From positions 109,656 to 173,655 of the forward strand of contig JAUILA010000011.1 in the NCBI GenBank assembly GCA_030432655.1: DNA of 64,000 bases, read 5' to 3'. A program made the translations under genes and the position numbers. Shown one piece after another: positions 56,608 through 64,000 of this stretch; position 1 is the first letter of the stretch, and the number at the start of each line of letters is the position of its first letter. The notes under the pieces were generated by a model. It had not been told where the DNA came from. It did no database searches and saw only the letters and a list, made by a program, of their open reading frames with translations. This DNA is from Bacteroidia bacterium (GTDB lineage Bacteria; Bacteroidota; Bacteroidia; Cytophagales; Cyclobacteriaceae).

Positions 56608-57502
56608 TTATCTTAATTCGAATAGGCTGGATAGATTTAAATAATATCTCTCTGAATCGATATCCGAGACTGTCTGACTCAAATTTTCCTTAATCATATA
56701 TTCACTTATTTCTTCTATCGAATTGCCTTTTGCTGATATATGAAATGAAGTCAAATTTTTTGTTGCATATGAAGTGAAATTTTCTTGTTCTGAATTCAAA
56801 GCAAGTTCAAATTCGTTTCGATCTGTTAACTGGTTAAGATTTGACAGAAACTCCTTTGTGCTTGCAAAACCTAATACATTTCCCTCTGAATTTTCAAATA
56901 CGACCATATCACAAAGGGGGATACTGAATTTATAACCCTCCAATCACCAGAGTGAGGAAAGTTTGACCAACTGCTAAATGATCTAATTTTGTTACTAACA
57001 AATTGTGAGTTTTCTTTGTCAGTTATTAGATACAATAAGAGTAAAGAGTAATTATAATGCTTGTTATAATTAACAGTAAGCCTTAGGGCTTTCTTTCCTT
57101 TGGATGGGCTTTTTAGCCAGTTATGATATTGTTCCCAAGCTTTTGGATTTCCCTTATCAAATGCATGAAGGTTATCCAAATCATCTAGGGATTTAACCTC
57201 AATTCCAATTTTATCAGCACTTGTGTTATCCAACTTTGAGATTAAAACTTGAAGAACCGAGACGTTTGAATCAATATGTGTTGTTTTAGCTTTTATTATC
57301 TTAGTTCTTTCATCAAGTTTTTTGAAAATTTCATCACTCGCTCTTGAGGAGAAATAACCTAAGAATTGTTGTCCTAAAAATATCAGAAATCCGGTAGTGG
57401 CTAGAGTCAAAATAACTTTTCTTTTTTTATCTTTTTTCTTGTCAATGATCAGAGAACCAGACTAACGGATGCTCCAGCAATGCCTAATATTAATACTATC
57501 AT
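56608..57502 (-). pseudogene. Two-helix membrane-anchored protein gene broken by two apparent frameshifts
   Basis: Three frames join naturally. The first, from the ATG at 57,502, encodes a membrane helix ending GIAGASVSLVL. The second continues IIDKKKDKKRKVILTLATTG through a second helix and a helical region (DEIFKKLDERTKIIKAKTTH). The third gives EGYKFSIPLCDMVVF onward to the stop at 56,608. Neither later frame has an ATG start, and each junction (near 57,453 and 56,942) is repaired by adding one T. Restored, it would be a protein of about 300 residues with an N-terminal hairpin of two helices. It may be a true pseudogene or a base-calling error. It lies downstream of the HerA gene on the same strand. 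Confidence 0.55.
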
Positions 57503-57596
57503 AGCTTTATAAATTGTGCGTAATGGTATTGTATATGGTGCGTATCCCGAAGGATCTGCACTATATACCTTGATATACTTTCGTTTTTCTTGTATC

Positions 57597-59306
57597 TTAC
57601 TCTTGTTTTCTCCATGAGTTAAGTACACCATCTACATCAATTTCTTCGTGTGCTTCATTCCATTGTTTGTAGAATGAGATGTCGTCACTGTCTGGCTCCG
57701 GATCTGGCCTTCTGATTTTTATTCTCGTTGGCATGATAACCGAATCGCCCAAAAGAATCCCTTCACCTCTTCTGAGACTAGAAAACATATTTACAATTCC
57801 TCTCATGGAGTCCGGTAAAAGACTTTTCACATAAGATTGATCATCAGGATTAGAAATTCTAAGACAAAGGAAACTGTTGCATTGTGATAGAATTGTAGAG
57901 CTAACTTCCCGAGGTCTTTGACTTATAACAGTTAAGCTCACCCCATACTTTCTACCCTCCTTGGCGATTCTTTCGGCAGACAATCTTGAAGCAGTTGTCG
58001 AACTCTCTTTTTCATTTAAGTAGATATGCGCTTCATCACAGAAGATTGAGATTGGGTAAGCTTTTGAGTTGACTCTTCGATACCAATAACTGAAATCGAA
58101 TAAGCATCTTATCATTAAAGAAATCACCGAATTCCGAACATCAAATGGAATTGAGCTCAAATCAAATACAGTGATCTTCTTAGGAACGCTGCCTTCTCCA
58201 AGTAATTTCATAAAGAGGTCTTTCATAGATGCGGAAGTGTTGTACCGTTTTGGTTTGAAAATTAAATCGTATCTCTTGTCATTTAAGCGAGAATCTATCC
58301 TCATTAGTAGCCGAGTGAATTGACCATTAAAATCCCCTTTGATTGATTTTCCTGAAGCTCCAATTTTGGTTCCCACATCGAGTGATCTGAATTCTGAAAT
58401 AATAGAATCAAAATCAAAGTATACAGGTGTGTCTATTGTGATTTTTGGAATTGAAAGATTCGCGTTTTCCGGATGACTTTCTTTCGAATCTTGTAGGAGT
58501 TCCTTGAACTTGGCAATTTGGTTGGGAGCGGCACTTTCCTGACGATCTACCATAAGTTCTATGATTTCTTCGCTATTCATTAACCAATAGGGAAATTCCA
58601 ACTCTTTGACATCTACATAGTCAACATCATCTACATTGAATGCCGTTTTATATTCACCGTGCAAATCAAGTAGTACAACAGTTGATTGAGGAAATTTTGC
58701 AATTTCTTGTAAAATAGAGGCTACAGTCCAAGACTTACCGCCACCTGTCTGTCCCAGGATTGCAGCGTGCCTAGAGAGAAAAGAATCAAGATTAATTTTA
58801 GCTTCTTGACTTGGAAGCAAAGACAATTTGCCAATGGAAAATACTCCTTCGGCAAATGATTCATAGATTTTGTTGATTGTCGATGGAAGAACTGCGAAAG
58901 CAGAACTATTCACGGTTGGAAACACATCAGTACCGCGTTCGAATTCGCCCGAGGAACTAACGGTACCAATTGGAAGTACATTAAGATATCTTGAAGGGGA
59001 GTCTAAAGGGTACAGTTCTATTGCTTCAGCAGTCTTAACTTCAGTTACTGACAGTTTACCTTCTTTCATGTGAATGTTCGTCACTATTGAAAGCAAAAAT
59101 CCATTCGGAATTGCGATAGAAATAAATGTACCAGGTTGACCTATGAGAAGAGGCACTTTTTCATTTTCATGAGTAACTGAAATACTCATGTTGTCGGGTA
59201 CACCATGCTGAACTTGATCATCTACCTTGTGATCTAGTAATTCGACAAGTACTTGGTCGCCTGTTACGCCTACTGTTTTTCCAATAATATATTGTTCTTG
59301 TGGCAT
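57597..59306 (-). CDS. HerA-type hexameric ATPase/translocase (SIR2-HerA system)
   Basis: 569 residues. The N-terminal barrel (IIGKTVGVTGDQVLVELL) is the HAS domain of HerA. Walker A GQTGGGKS is at 185-192, followed by VVLLDLHGEYK. Walker B is FCDEAHIYLN (near 425), then the sensor segment SLTVISQRPREVSSTILSQC. HerA proteins form DNA-translocating hexamers; beside SIR2 or nuclease partners they make antiphage complexes. Only 2 bp separate it from the SIR2 gene upstream, so the two are surely co-expressed. Confidence 0.9.
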   Translation of the reverse strand: MPQEQYIIGKTVGVTGDQVLVELLDHKVDDQVQHGVPDNMSISVTHENEKVPLLIGQPGTFISIAIPNGFLLSIVTNIHMKEGKLSVTEVKTAEAIELYPLDSPSRYLNVLPIGTVSSSGEFERGTDVFPTVNSSAFAVLPSTINKIYESFAEGVFSIGKLSLLPSQEAKINLDSFLSRHAAILGQTGGGKSWTVASILQEIAKFPQSTVVLLDLHGEYKTAFNVDDVDYVDVKELEFPYWLMNSEEIIELMVDRQESAAPNQIAKFKELLQDSKESHPENANLSIPKITIDTPVYFDFDSIISEFRSLDVGTKIGASGKSIKGDFNGQFTRLLMRIDSRLNDKRYDLIFKPKRYNTSASMKDLFMKLLGEGSVPKKITVFDLSSIPFDVRNSVISLMIRCLFDFSYWYRRVNSKAYPISIFCDEAHIYLNEKESSTTASRLSAERIAKEGRKYGVSLTVISQRPREVSSTILSQCNSFLCLRISNPDDQSYVKSLLPDSMRGIVNMFSSLRRGEGILLGDSVIMPTRIKIRRPDPEPDSDDISFYKQWNEAHEEIDVDGVLNSWRKQE

Positions 59307-59308
59307 AT

Positions 59309-60358
59309 CTATTTTGAGATTAGGTTTACCAATTTTTTAAAGTCCCAGAGATCAGTCCCTTCGTCGAGTGTGAAAGTTCCAGTTTTTATAGAATCCTCAG
59401 ACCCGAATTTAAACGCTCCAAATTGTGACAAACGTTGGATGTCATCGTTCATTTCCTTTGATAAAGCGAAGAGATTAATCTTGCCTGATCGAAGTTTAGG
59501 GATTAGCAAATGCTCATTAATATGTTGATCTCTATAGCTAAATCCACAAGAAACGATGTACTCACAATTGGTACCAAGGATTTCACTGGTGTAGCGAAAT
59601 AGACTGTCATAAGGCGACTCCAAAGTGTCTACAACTTTAGTGCGTTGAGGTAAGATTAAACAAGGATTACTGTTGTCAATTTTAGTGAATCTTTCAAAGA
59701 TTGTTCCCTGATCTTTCATCCAGCTAATTGATCCATGTAGTTTAACAATTCTAATTGTTGGTTCAGGTATTGGCTCGAACTTGCTGTTTGCTATCAACCC
59801 TCGCTGAAGTCTGAGATTCCTTATATCAAAATATCTAAGATTAACACCTTCAAACCCATTAACCACTGGTAATCCTGCCATAGCAGCTGCAGTCTCTAGT
59901 ACTAAATCATAATTTGTTGTGAAGATCCAAACGCTTGTTTTGGAGTTGGCGAGCTTCCTCTTAATAGCTTGGAAAAATTGCAAATGGTATTCATAATTTA
60001 CCTCAGTAACGGAATTCAAACAGTTTATGATATTCGATTTTACATCAGAAATCAGAGTTTCAATCTTCTCTATTCCTCCAATATTCTTGTGCTTGTTCAG
60101 AATATCTGAAATAACCTCAATGTCAGGAGAACCTGTTTCAGATTCCAATTCTAAATCCTCTTTACTGAGTATCGATTTCAACAAATCAAGTTGATCCTGT
60201 CCCAAGGACTGGAGTACTTTTTTGGTCAATTCCCATGTTAAAGGATAGCCTGCCGCATATGACGTTCCAGCGCCAAACAGAAAACCAATATTACGCAATC
60301 CCATTTCCGCATTAGGGAAGAGGTTTTTAAGTGATATTTCTATTTGGCTTTCATCCAT
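59309..60358 (-). CDS. SIR2-domain NADase-like protein, HerA partner
   Basis: 349 residues. The NAD-binding motif IGFLFGAGTSYAAGYPLTWE is at 24-43. IFTTNYDLVLE gives Asn149 and Asp151, and IVKLHGSISW gives the catalytic His at 208. VSCGFSYRDQHINEHLL near 275 closes the Rossmann fold. Proteins of this type deplete NAD+ when phage infection is sensed. The gene overlaps nothing but is followed after 2 bp by HerA, a known two-gene defence arrangement (SIR2-HerA, also called Nezha). Confidence 0.88.
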   Translation of the reverse strand: MDESQIEISLKNLFPNAEMGLRNIGFLFGAGTSYAAGYPLTWELTKKVLQSLGQDQLDLLKSILSKEDLELESETGSPDIEVISDILNKHKNIGGIEKIETLISDVKSNIINCLNSVTEVNYEYHLQFFQAIKRKLANSKTSVWIFTTNYDLVLETAAAMAGLPVVNGFEGVNLRYFDIRNLRLQRGLIANSKFEPIPEPTIRIVKLHGSISWMKDQGTIFERFTKIDNSNPCLILPQRTKVVDTLESPYDSLFRYTSEILGTNCEYIVSCGFSYRDQHINEHLLIPKLRSGKINLFALSKEMNDDIQRLSQFGAFKFGSEDSIKTGTFTLDEGTDLWDFKKLVNLISK

Positions 60359-60552
60359 TCGATTTGATTTTCGAAAATTAGTCGGTAGATTATTCTGTAA
60401 TCATTTTAATGAATCAAATGGTTTGAATATGGCTTTTGACGATTTCAGAAACTTATCCCATACACCAAATCCAAAGCTAGCTGCGAAGCCGAAAGCCTTA
60501 CTGGCAGAAGTTCACCTCGCTATACCCAATATACTTAGTTGGGTGCAATTAT

Positions 60553-62064
60553 TTAGTTATATATCCTTGTAAGGATTTTAGGAATTTCATCAAATGAAGT
60601 AAACCAAATTATAGACACACCTAATTCTTTCATTATCTCTTCGTTTAATTTATGATGTCGATTTAGGAACTCCTCAGCCCCTTTGACGTTTTTAACAAAT
60701 TGGTGTTTCTTTTCATCTATCTCGGAAAAGGCAAAATTTTCAATAGATAATCTTTTCATAAAAGCAAAGTGTCTTGGTCTTTCAATATTTCTTGCTGATA
60801 TATCAAGAAGTCTACGCAAATTCGGGTCGGTTAACGACAAACCAACCATTAAGCAGTTATTCTCTCTTAAACTTGTCAGTTGAACCAAGTTCGACCAATG
60901 ATAAGCATCTGTATAAATTTGGTGGTAGCCTTCTTCAGAAAAAACTAAAGTACTTTTTTCTAAACCTTCATATTTTAGTGTATCCTCAGGAAGAAAACCG
61001 TGAACGTGGTAAATTGGTAGTTCATCTGGATCAAATGCTTCATTGTCATTATAAATACTATGATGTTGTATTGATTTTGAATTTAACTGTCTCTCGATTA
61101 GGTCATCGAAATTATAGGTAATTACAGTTCTAACTTTTGCTCCGGTCCTCCTTGGCATACAAAGGTTGGAAATTCCCGAAATTAACTCAGAATTCAGGCT
61201 TTTTTTTGCATCTCTTAATTTGTAGAGATTGTCTGTAATTGTCTTTGTGAATTCCTTAATTTCGGTAGTTTGTTTTGCAAGACCTTTTCTTAAATAACGA
61301 GCAGCCATCAAAGCAGAAGGCTCGTCAATTGTGTTTAGTCTTTCTACAATTTGTTTAATATCATCGTCAGAGATGTTCGTTTGTTGAGTGAACTCCTTCG
61401 TTAAATAAGATACAAATAGTGAATTGAGTAAGGTATTCCAGTCTGGCATCCCAGCACTGCTTGAAACTCCAGCCCCTAAAAACATTGAAAATTGTCCTCT
61501 TTCATAGCATTCTTTGAGTAGTTCAATTTGTTCATCTCTTTCCTTTTCCCAATCACCTGCTTCCTTGGTAACTGCATTTTCAAGTCTAAGTGAAAATAAA
61601 TTGTTCGCAATTTCTATAGCTTTCTTCTTATGCTTATTTGCCAATTTGGTTATTTCCTCAGGCCCCCAGATTGAAATTTTTAATTTTGGGTTTATTGAAG
61701 AAAGTTCATCGATCATTCTCGAAACCGTCCTAGATGGAACTGCCTGGAAATTTATGATTAGAAGATTTGAGAAATAAGATTGTTTGTCTAATCTTGAAAA
61801 ACGATGTACATATTGGTCAGTCAATACCTTTGAAGGTAGTCTATGCAAACTGTATTTTACATCAATTAATGTATGGCCTTTGAAGTTATCAAACCCTTCT
61901 TCAGCAAATGCGTCACCTATTCCTCTTGGACTTTCGACAAGTGCAAATTTCTTGTCTTGATTTTCAATATGATATTTTAGAAGATTTAAAATGAAAGTCT
62001 CAAAAGAGAAGAAATCTCTTTGTCCACCATTAGCAAATTTTAAAAAAATATCCTCAACATTCAT
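60553..62064 (-). CDS. Fusion of a PD-(D/E)XK-like region to a SIR2 domain
   Basis: 503 residues. Residues 20-160 look like a restriction-endonuclease fold: FETFILNLLKYHIENQDK, then RGIGDAFAEEGFDNF and HTLIDVKYSL with a possible Asp51, Asp68-x-Lys70 site, and SIWGPEEITKLANKHKKK like the end of Mrr-type domains. Residues 190-450 are SIR2: FSMFLGAGVSSSAGMPDWNT, ITYNFDDLIERQ (Asn318, Asp320) and YHVHGFLPED (His355), with CLMVGLSLTDPNLRRLL. Upstream of the SIR2-HerA pair on the same strand with a 194-bp gap. I infer a second NAD-consuming defence effector; the nuclease part is not proven. Confidence 0.7.
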   Translation of the reverse strand: MNVEDIFLKFANGGQRDFFSFETFILNLLKYHIENQDKKFALVESPRGIGDAFAEEGFDNFKGHTLIDVKYSLHRLPSKVLTDQYVHRFSRLDKQSYFSNLLIINFQAVPSRTVSRMIDELSSINPKLKISIWGPEEITKLANKHKKKAIEIANNLFSLRLENAVTKEAGDWEKERDEQIELLKECYERGQFSMFLGAGVSSSAGMPDWNTLLNSLFVSYLTKEFTQQTNISDDDIKQIVERLNTIDEPSALMAARYLRKGLAKQTTEIKEFTKTITDNLYKLRDAKKSLNSELISGISNLCMPRRTGAKVRTVITYNFDDLIERQLNSKSIQHHSIYNDNEAFDPDELPIYHVHGFLPEDTLKYEGLEKSTLVFSEEGYHQIYTDAYHWSNLVQLTSLRENNCLMVGLSLTDPNLRRLLDISARNIERPRHFAFMKRLSIENFAFSEIDEKKHQFVKNVKGAEEFLNRHHKLNEEIMKELGVSIIWFTSFDEIPKILTRIYN

Positions 62065-62164
62065 ATGTTAATAATTTTTAGTGTTTTGTAAAAATTGAAC
62101 CCATCAGTCTGGCTATGTACAGTGTCCCTAAGGACATTTAGAAAAGGTTTTGTTTTACATAGTT

Positions 62165-63076
62165 TTATTGTTCCTTATTTGATCTTATAAATGGTATTTG
62201 TTTGAATGTCAGCCCCATCAATGATATAAACGATTTGTCTGAAAGCCGGTCATCATTTTTTAGTTGGAAAGCACCAATGATTGAAAAAATGATAAGACCA
62301 CCAATAATTATAATCGGTAACGCGAATGGTGAAATCATTTTGGCAATTACCATTAATAAAGTAAGTACGATTACAGCAGCTAGGAGGTAGAAGGATCCTG
62401 AAATCCAAGGATTATTAATTGGTTTCATAGTAATTGTTTGAATTCTTTTCTCATCGCCAATACTTGTAAGTTCCATGATTCCTGCTTCCCCCGAGAAGCC
62501 CATTATTTTATTATTAAGTTTATGTAACTCCTCGATTGAAAATTTAAGCTGATGGTAACTATCATTAGCTTTGATTTTAAGCTCTTCAAGTGTAATTTGA
62601 TTACTTTCAAATTTTATAATGGTATTCCTTATGTCCCAAATCAGTTTATCCACCATCATTATAATTTTCCCTTCTCTATCTTCAATTAGCCAGAAAACTT
62701 CTTTCCAGCCATCCAAATTATATGCCTGTTTATCAATAACAGGTTTTATTTGTTGATGAAAAATTTCTTTCAATGTATAAAGGCGTCCACATATGTACTC
62801 TACATCTCGATATCTGTCACGCTTACGTAACAACTCAACATCTTCAACTAAAAGATTTAAATCTCCCGATTGAACTTCCTTATCAGTTACATATCTCAAA
62901 CCGTCAAAAGTATTTAAAACGTCTTGAAAAGCTTGATCAACGACTAAAATAACCTTGTTTATAAACCTGAGAATTCGCCTTAATTCAGGATATTGTATGG
63001 TGGGATCATTAGAAACGGTTTCGACCATAATTTCGAGTTGATTCATTAGTTTTTTAAGCTCGTTTTCTTGTTCCAT
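62165..63076 (-). CDS. Helical protein with C-terminal two-helix membrane anchor
   Basis: 303 residues. The first 215 are soluble and helical (LKKLMNQLEIMVETVSNDPT, LRRILRFINKVILVVDQAFQ, NTIIKFESNQITLEELKIKA). Two membrane helices follow at about 226-246 and 250-270, and a short basic tail. It has no likeness I recognise. It lies 100 bp upstream of the SIR2 fusion gene on the same strand and may be part of the same module, as membrane effectors often are in defence islands, but no direct evidence supports this. Confidence 0.6.
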   Translation of the reverse strand: MEQENELKKLMNQLEIMVETVSNDPTIQYPELRRILRFINKVILVVDQAFQDVLNTFDGLRYVTDKEVQSGDLNLLVEDVELLRKRDRYRDVEYICGRLYTLKEIFHQQIKPVIDKQAYNLDGWKEVFWLIEDREGKIIMMVDKLIWDIRNTIIKFESNQITLEELKIKANDSYHQLKFSIEELHKLNNKIMGFSGEAGIMELTSIGDEKRIQTITMKPINNPWISGSFYLLAAVIVLTLLMVIAKMISPFALPIIIIGGLIIFSIIGAFQLKNDDRLSDKSFISLMGLTFKQIPFIRSNKEQ

Positions 63077-63205
63077 ATCTATTCAGTGTATTATGCATAA
63101 CGAGTAATAGTTGTAAATAAAATCTTCCTAATCCCGACCAAAATTTGCAAACATGACATTGGCCCAAATATTTGTTCCACAGATCCAGTCCAATTTTGAG
63201 ACGTC

Positions 63206-63243
63206 ATAGCAAGATGTGTTTTTTGACTCAAAAAACGAAAATC
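63206..63243 (-). repeat. 38-bp palindromic intergenic element, copy 2 (inverted)
   Basis: Matches 46,595-46,632 on the opposite strand at 37 of 38 bases, including the palindrome around TGACTCA. The outer likeness runs to about 63,255. Confidence 0.75.
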
Positions 63244-63269
63244 CGGCGCGACTTGGATTTCAAAAAGGC

Positions 63270-63316
63270 ACTGTGGATTTATGGATAATTTTTCAAATTA
63301 CCCACAAGTCCACAGT
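63270..63316. repeat. Inverted repeat with ACTGTGGA arms
   Basis: ACTGTGGA (63,270-63,277) pairs with TCCACAGT (63,309-63,316), and the inside (GGATAATTT against AAATTACC) pairs partly as well. It directly follows the 38-bp element and may belong to it, or be a regulatory site for the membrane gene at 63,424. Confidence 0.45.
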
Positions 63317-63423
63317 ATAACAATAGCAATAATTAGTGATTTTTAAGAACAGAATTTCTTATTCCAGGCCAGATGGTTTGGTTGGATTATTGAAAATAAT
63401 ACCATGCTTAATTAATTTACAGA

Positions 63424-63831
63424 ATGACTAAATTTCATAAGCAACAAGCGCTTTCATTTTTTGGCACCCTTGACCTCCTAAATTTCATTCTGCTAATACA
63501 ATTACTGAGACAATTAATAAAAATGCCTACCACTGGTTTAGCAGATTCACTTTTTGTGTTCATACAGGTAGCACTTATAGTTTCATTCTTAGTTTCAGGC
63601 TATTTCTTATTGAAGGGTAAATTAACTGGGATTAAGATTTATTATGTGCAGTTTCCCTTAAGATTGGCCTTCATTTTTCTGACATTCGGATTCATAGTTT
63701 ATTTAAATCTTTTCTTCAATTACTATTTACTTTCTCGAATTCTAATTGCAATTGCCATACTCCTTGAATTTATGAGACTCATAGTCAGTGTGACAATACA
63801 TATAGGCAAGCCAATCTGGAAAAGGAACTAA
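63424..63831 (+). CDS. Small four-helix membrane protein of unknown function
   Basis: 135 residues, Ile/Leu/Phe-rich. Hydrophobic helices lie at about 14-32, 42-62, 72-94 and 98-118; the end HIGKPIWKRN is basic and cytosolic. No family recognised. It reads away from the minus-strand defence-like genes and is the last gene in the window. Confidence 0.5.
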   Translation: MTKFHKQQALSFFGTLDLLNFILLIQLLRQLIKMPTTGLADSLFVFIQVALIVSFLVSGYFLLKGKLTGIKIYYVQFPLRLAFIFLTFGFIVYLNLFFNYYLLSRILIAIAILLEFMRLIVSVTIHIGKPIWKRN

Positions 63832-63881
63832 TAAGATTACTTACGATTATAATGATAGAAAAACCTTCCATTTTGAGCATC

Positions 63882-64000
63882 CCCCAATAGTTAGGACAGC
63901 TTTCCTTGATTTTTAAGTTTACAACCGTTCGTTGAGTTTTCCATATTTCCACACCGGAAAATCTCTTCGAAGATTTTCTCCATAGTGTGGGAATGTGGTA
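63882..64000. mobile_element. Possible end of an IS3-type insertion sequence at the window edge
   Basis: ATCCCCCAATAGTTAGGACA resembles the terminal inverted repeats of IS3/IS150-like elements (CCCCCAAAAGTTAGACA type). Further right, TTCCACAC (63,947-63,954) and GTGTGGGAA (63,985-63,993) flank a GAAAATCT/AGATTTTC stem. No transposase is in the window, so this remains a guess. Confidence 0.25.

Larger units (their letters stand above)
63077..63423. other. Non-coding region between divergent genes, with two structured elements
   Basis: About 350 bp. It contains the second copy of the 38-bp palindromic element (63,206-63,243) and an inverted repeat (63,270-63,316). No gene or clear promoter consensus found. 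Confidence 0.6.
56210..64000. mobile_element. Inferred second island in tandem (right end outside the window)
   Basis: From the right tRNA remnant to the window end the DNA stays AT-rich and carries defence-like genes. A second arm-like site sits at the same distance from the core as in island 1. No third tRNA copy or second integrase is seen within the window, so the right end must lie beyond 64,000 if the reading is right. Confidence 0.55.

Noticed and set aside
56360..57530. 12-base repeat GTGCGTAATGGT at 56,361 and 57,517
   Set aside because: Short, with no shared flanks, and it could occur by chance in AT-rich DNA; not enough to call a repeat family.
57449..57631. Separate 60-codon gene overlapping the end of HerA
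   Set aside because: Its C-terminal helix joins smoothly to the next frame, so I read it (from 57,502) as the start of the frameshifted gene, not as an independent gene.
60524..60544. Terminator after the SIR2 fusion gene
   Set aside because: ACCCAA/TTGGGT can pair, but the stem is short and no T tract follows on the minus strand, so transcription may well continue into the SIR2-HerA pair.

Overview
The window looks like a stretch of a Bacteroidota chromosome, most likely a Cytophagales-type bacterium. The evidence is a TonB-dependent receptor paired with a DUF4249 lipoprotein, an OMP_b-brl_3 receptor, three stand-alone FtsX/MacB-type permeases, a DUF5996 protein, a T9SS-like C-terminal tail, and a tRNA promoter matching the Bacteroidota -33 TTG / -7 TAnnTTTG consensus. 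Positions 1 to about 46,230 are ordinary, moderately GC-rich core genome. From about 46,230 to the right edge the DNA becomes clearly AT-rich and carries mobile and defence-like genes.

Core part. 1-2,937: an NTF2-like fragment, a thioredoxin-fold protein and a membrane GAF-PAS sensor. 2,961-9,526: a bestrophin-like channel diverging from a TonB receptor / DUF4249 / plug-like cassette. 9,611-16,698: a small membrane protein, a ChbG/YdjC-type deacetylase, an outer-membrane receptor translationally coupled to a Spy-like protein, a TPR lipoprotein and a GIN-domain protein. 17,018-24,186: two FtsX-type permeases around a Dabb-VOC protein, then PhzF-like and OsmC-like genes. 24,318-27,824: a lipoprotein, then an ECF sigma factor, a probable anti-sigma protein, a Spy-like protein and an envelope protein in one run. 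27,941-36,923: a DUF5996 protein, a complete RND efflux operon (adaptor, pump, TolC-like) with a Dph6-like ATP pyrophosphatase, and a secreted repeat protein. 36,907-46,061: two glycosyltransferases, a DUF4112 protein, a third permease, a quinone oxidoreductase and two exported proteins of unknown function.

Mobile part. tRNA-Thr(TGT) at 46,159-46,231 is the target of at least one integrative element. The 43-bp 3' end of the tRNA (46,190-46,232) is repeated exactly at 56,210-56,252. Between the copies lies a 10-kb island with a tyrosine integrase at its right end and a 34-bp arm-like repeat just inside each end. Its cargo is a UPF0158 protein, a membrane protein, a 1,238-residue TPR protein with GreA/B-C-like and PIN-like regions, a DUF2971 protein, a RES-domain protein and a TraB-like protein. 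To the right of the second tRNA copy, at exactly the same distance (81 bp), there is a repeat of the same architecture but different sequence (TTTGCCCA instead of TTTGAACA). I infer a second island in tandem that starts at 56,210 and runs past the window end.

The second island carries, all on the minus strand, a membrane protein, a protein joining a PD-(D/E)XK-like region to a SIR2 domain, a second SIR2 protein and, 2 bp downstream, a HerA-type ATPase. They are followed by a membrane-anchored gene broken by two apparent one-base frameshifts. SIR2 plus HerA is a recognised antiphage pair. The nuclease-like/SIR2 fusion and the two membrane-protein neighbours are the least explained part and the best candidates for something new. 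The two islands also share a 38-bp palindromic intergenic element in inverted orientation.
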